From positions 1 to 7,432 of the forward strand of contig JAUVIX010000182.1 in NCBI GenBank assembly GCA_030592565.1: DNA of 7,432 bases, read 5' to 3'. Below are positions 6,335 through 7,432 of this stretch, piece by piece; within the stretch, counting starts at the first letter, position 1; every line of letters begins with the position of its first letter. The stretch comes from Chlorobiota bacterium (lineage in GTDB: Bacteria > Bacteroidota > Bacteroidia > Bacteroidales > JAADJA01). Position numbers and translations under genes: made by a program. Below the pieces are notes generated by a model that ran no database searches, was not told where the DNA came from, and saw only the letters and a list, made by a program, of their open reading frames with translations.

Positions 6335-6362
6335 AGACATTTCTTGAAAATTGTTTACTTAT

Positions 6363-6388
6363 AAAGCCGCTTAATTGCGGCTTTTTTT
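6363..6388 (+). terminator. rho-independent terminator after the small ORF
   Basis: AAAGCCGC (6363-6370) pairs perfectly with GCGGCTTT (6377-6384) around a 6-base loop (TTAATT), and the T-run continues to 6388. It closes the sigma-factor/small-ORF unit. Confidence 0.92.
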
Positions 6389-6448
6389 GTTTGATAATCA
6401 ACTTTTAATCATAAAGAATCCTGTTTCGGAAAAATATTTATAAAAGAA

Positions 6449-6480
6449 TTTGGAAATATGAAATTAAAATAGTATCATTG
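6449..6480 (+). promoter_or_regulatory. Bacteroidota-type promoter of the SPFH operon
   Basis: TTTG (6449-6452) is followed after 20 bases by TATCATTG (6473-6480), one mismatch from the TAnnTTTG consensus. Transcription would start near 6487, giving a leader of about 24 bases before the ATG at 6511. It is the best two-box promoter in the window and lies just after a terminator, so the SPFH gene starts its own unit. Confidence 0.6.
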
Positions 6481-6510
6481 TGATATCAAAATAATATTAA
6501 ATAAAAGATT

Positions 6511-7365
6511 ATGAAAAACGAAAGAGAATTTTTACCAGTTTCCGGCTACCTTATGCTTTTTGTAGTACTCGTTTTAATTGCCGGTCTAGTTTTTAGCTTT
6601 ATTGTTCTAAACCCGTTTATGATCGGGATACTGATTATTCTGTTTATTTTATCCCTGGTTGGTTTTACAGTGGTTAACCCGAATGAATCAAGCGTTATGG
6701 TGCTTTTTGGGAAATATAAGGGTACAATTAAGAAAAACGGTTTTTTCTGGGTAAATCCATTTTTTGTGAAAAAGAAAATTTCCCTCAGAGCCAGGAATTT
6801 TGATAGTCAGCCAAGTAAGGTTAATGATAAGATCGGTAATCCAATAATGATTGGTCTTGTTCTGGTGTGGAAGGTTGAAGATACATATAAAGCTGCTTTT
6901 GAAGTTGATGAATATGAACATTTTGTAGTTGTTCAAAGTGAGGCGGCTCTGAGAAAGCTGGCAGGCATTTATCCATATGATAATTTCGAGGATCACGATG
7001 CTGTAATTACCTTAAGATCAGGTGGCGATGAGGTAAATCATAAACTTGAGAATGAGATAAGAGAGCGTCTTCATATTGCCGGAATACATGTCATAGAAGC
7101 TCGAATAAATTACATTGCATATGCTGCTGAGATTGCTCAGGCTATGTTACGCAGACAACAGGCTACAGCTATTGTCTCAGCAAGGTTTAAGATAGTTGAG
7201 GGAGCGGTTAGTATGGTAAATATGGCCCTGGAAGAGTTGAAGAAGAAAGATATTATTGAACTTGACGAAGATAAAAAAGCGGCAATGGTCAGCAACCTGA
7301 TGGTAGTTCTTTGCAGCGACAAAGATGTTGCACCCATTGTAAATACAGGAACTTTGCATCAATAA
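6511..7365 (+). CDS. SPFH/band-7 (stomatin/prohibitin-like) membrane protein
   Basis: The 284-residue protein has two adjacent hydrophobic segments, about residues 13-33 and 36-54. An SPFH domain follows from about residue 55, opening with the typical VNPNESSVMVLFGKYKGTI and GFFWVNPFF. The later part has IRERLHIAGIHVIEARINYI and AQAMLRRQQATAIVSARFKI, then a helical stretch to about 255. SPFH proteins form membrane-bound ring or cage assemblies that organise membrane patches or control membrane proteases. The true partner here is unknown, and no NfeD or FtsH-type gene is in view. The length suits a short bacterial SPFH protein without a long flotillin coiled coil. It has its own promoter (6449-6480) and is followed 6 bases later by an Arc-like gene, so the two are probably co-transcribed. 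The start has an A-rich leader without a Shine-Dalgarno. Confidence 0.93.
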   Translation: MKNEREFLPVSGYLMLFVVLVLIAGLVFSFIVLNPFMIGILIILFILSLVGFTVVNPNESSVMVLFGKYKGTIKKNGFFWVNPFFVKKKISLRARNFDSQPSKVNDKIGNPIMIGLVLVWKVEDTYKAAFEVDEYEHFVVVQSEAALRKLAGIYPYDNFEDHDAVITLRSGGDEVNHKLENEIRERLHIAGIHVIEARINYIAYAAEIAQAMLRRQQATAIVSARFKIVEGAVSMVNMALEELKKKDIIELDEDKKAAMVSNLMVVLCSDKDVAPIVNTGTLHQ

Positions 7366-7371
7366 GTATTC

Positions 7372-7432
7372 ATGAGCAAGAAAAAGCCATTTGTCCTGAG
7401 AGTTGCCCCGGAAAAGCTGGAAGCGATTGAAA
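7372..7432 (+). CDS. start of an Arc-like ribbon-helix-helix protein (cut by window edge)
   Basis: Twenty codons are visible, reading MSKKKPFVLRVAPEKLEAIE, and the frame is open at the window end. A basic start, a short beta-strand (PFVLRV) and a first helix (PEKLEAIE) fit the N-terminus of Arc/MetJ ribbon-helix-helix DNA-binding proteins. I recall such genes following SPFH genes in other bacteria. The start lies 6 bases after the SPFH stop, suggesting one operon. Full length and function cannot be judged from this fragment. Confidence 0.7.
   Translation, partial: MSKKKPFVLRVAPEKLEAIE

Noticed and set aside
6688..7362. Minus-strand ORFs opposite the SPFH gene
   Set aside because: They overlap a well-supported SPFH coding sequence and show no own signals.

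Overview
This AT-rich window looks like chromosomal core sequence from a member of the Bacteroidota, most likely the Bacteroidales/Marinilabiliales side of the phylum. The evidence is the Bacteroidota-style UvrA, an ECF sigma factor of a type I recall from this phylum, a lipoprotein/secreted-protein pair that looks Bacteroidota-specific, and a promoter fitting the TTTG / TAnnTTTG pattern of Bacteroidota primary sigma factors. Most starts have poor Shine-Dalgarno sequences, also typical of the phylum. No CRISPR array, rRNA, tRNA or complete mobile element is visible.

Layout: (1) Positions 1-140 hold no gene but carry a compact REP/IS200-like hairpin (46-65). (2) Positions 141-674 (minus) are a HEAT-repeat protein gene cut in two by one in-frame TGA (381-383); the frame stays open for 79 more codons with convincing protein. 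(3) Positions 675-970 are an AT-rich divergent promoter region. (4) Positions 971-2357 (plus) are a two-gene operon, a lipoprotein followed by a small secreted protein, ended by a strong terminator (2381-2412). (5) Positions 2440-5256 (minus) are full-length uvrA, convergent with the operon, with an unusual Cys in the second Walker A motif. (6) Positions 5257-5443 are divergent control DNA; the sigma-gene leader has two Shine-Dalgarno sequences, the first facing a 10-codon frame that starts with ATA. (7) Positions 5444-6034 (plus) encode an ECF-type sigma factor. (8) Positions 6128-6334 are a small ORF whose natural C-terminal end appears to lie in another frame, followed by a terminator (6363-6388). 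(9) Positions 6511-7365 encode an SPFH/band-7 membrane protein with its own promoter, followed 6 bases later by the start of an Arc-like ribbon-helix-helix protein cut by the window edge.

Working together: uvrA supplies the damage-recognition ATPase of nucleotide excision repair and shares an intergenic region with the sigma gene. The lipoprotein and secreted protein are probably co-expressed and act in the same envelope compartment. The SPFH and ribbon-helix-helix genes form the start of another operon. I found no clearly new multi-gene system. The most notable signal is a cluster of one-base-scale anomalies in otherwise conserved genes: the TGA in the HEAT gene, G-to-C and D-to-N changes in UvrA, an ATA where a leader start would sit, and a broken frame in the small ORF. 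These mean either recent gene decay or local sequence errors, and raw reads would decide.
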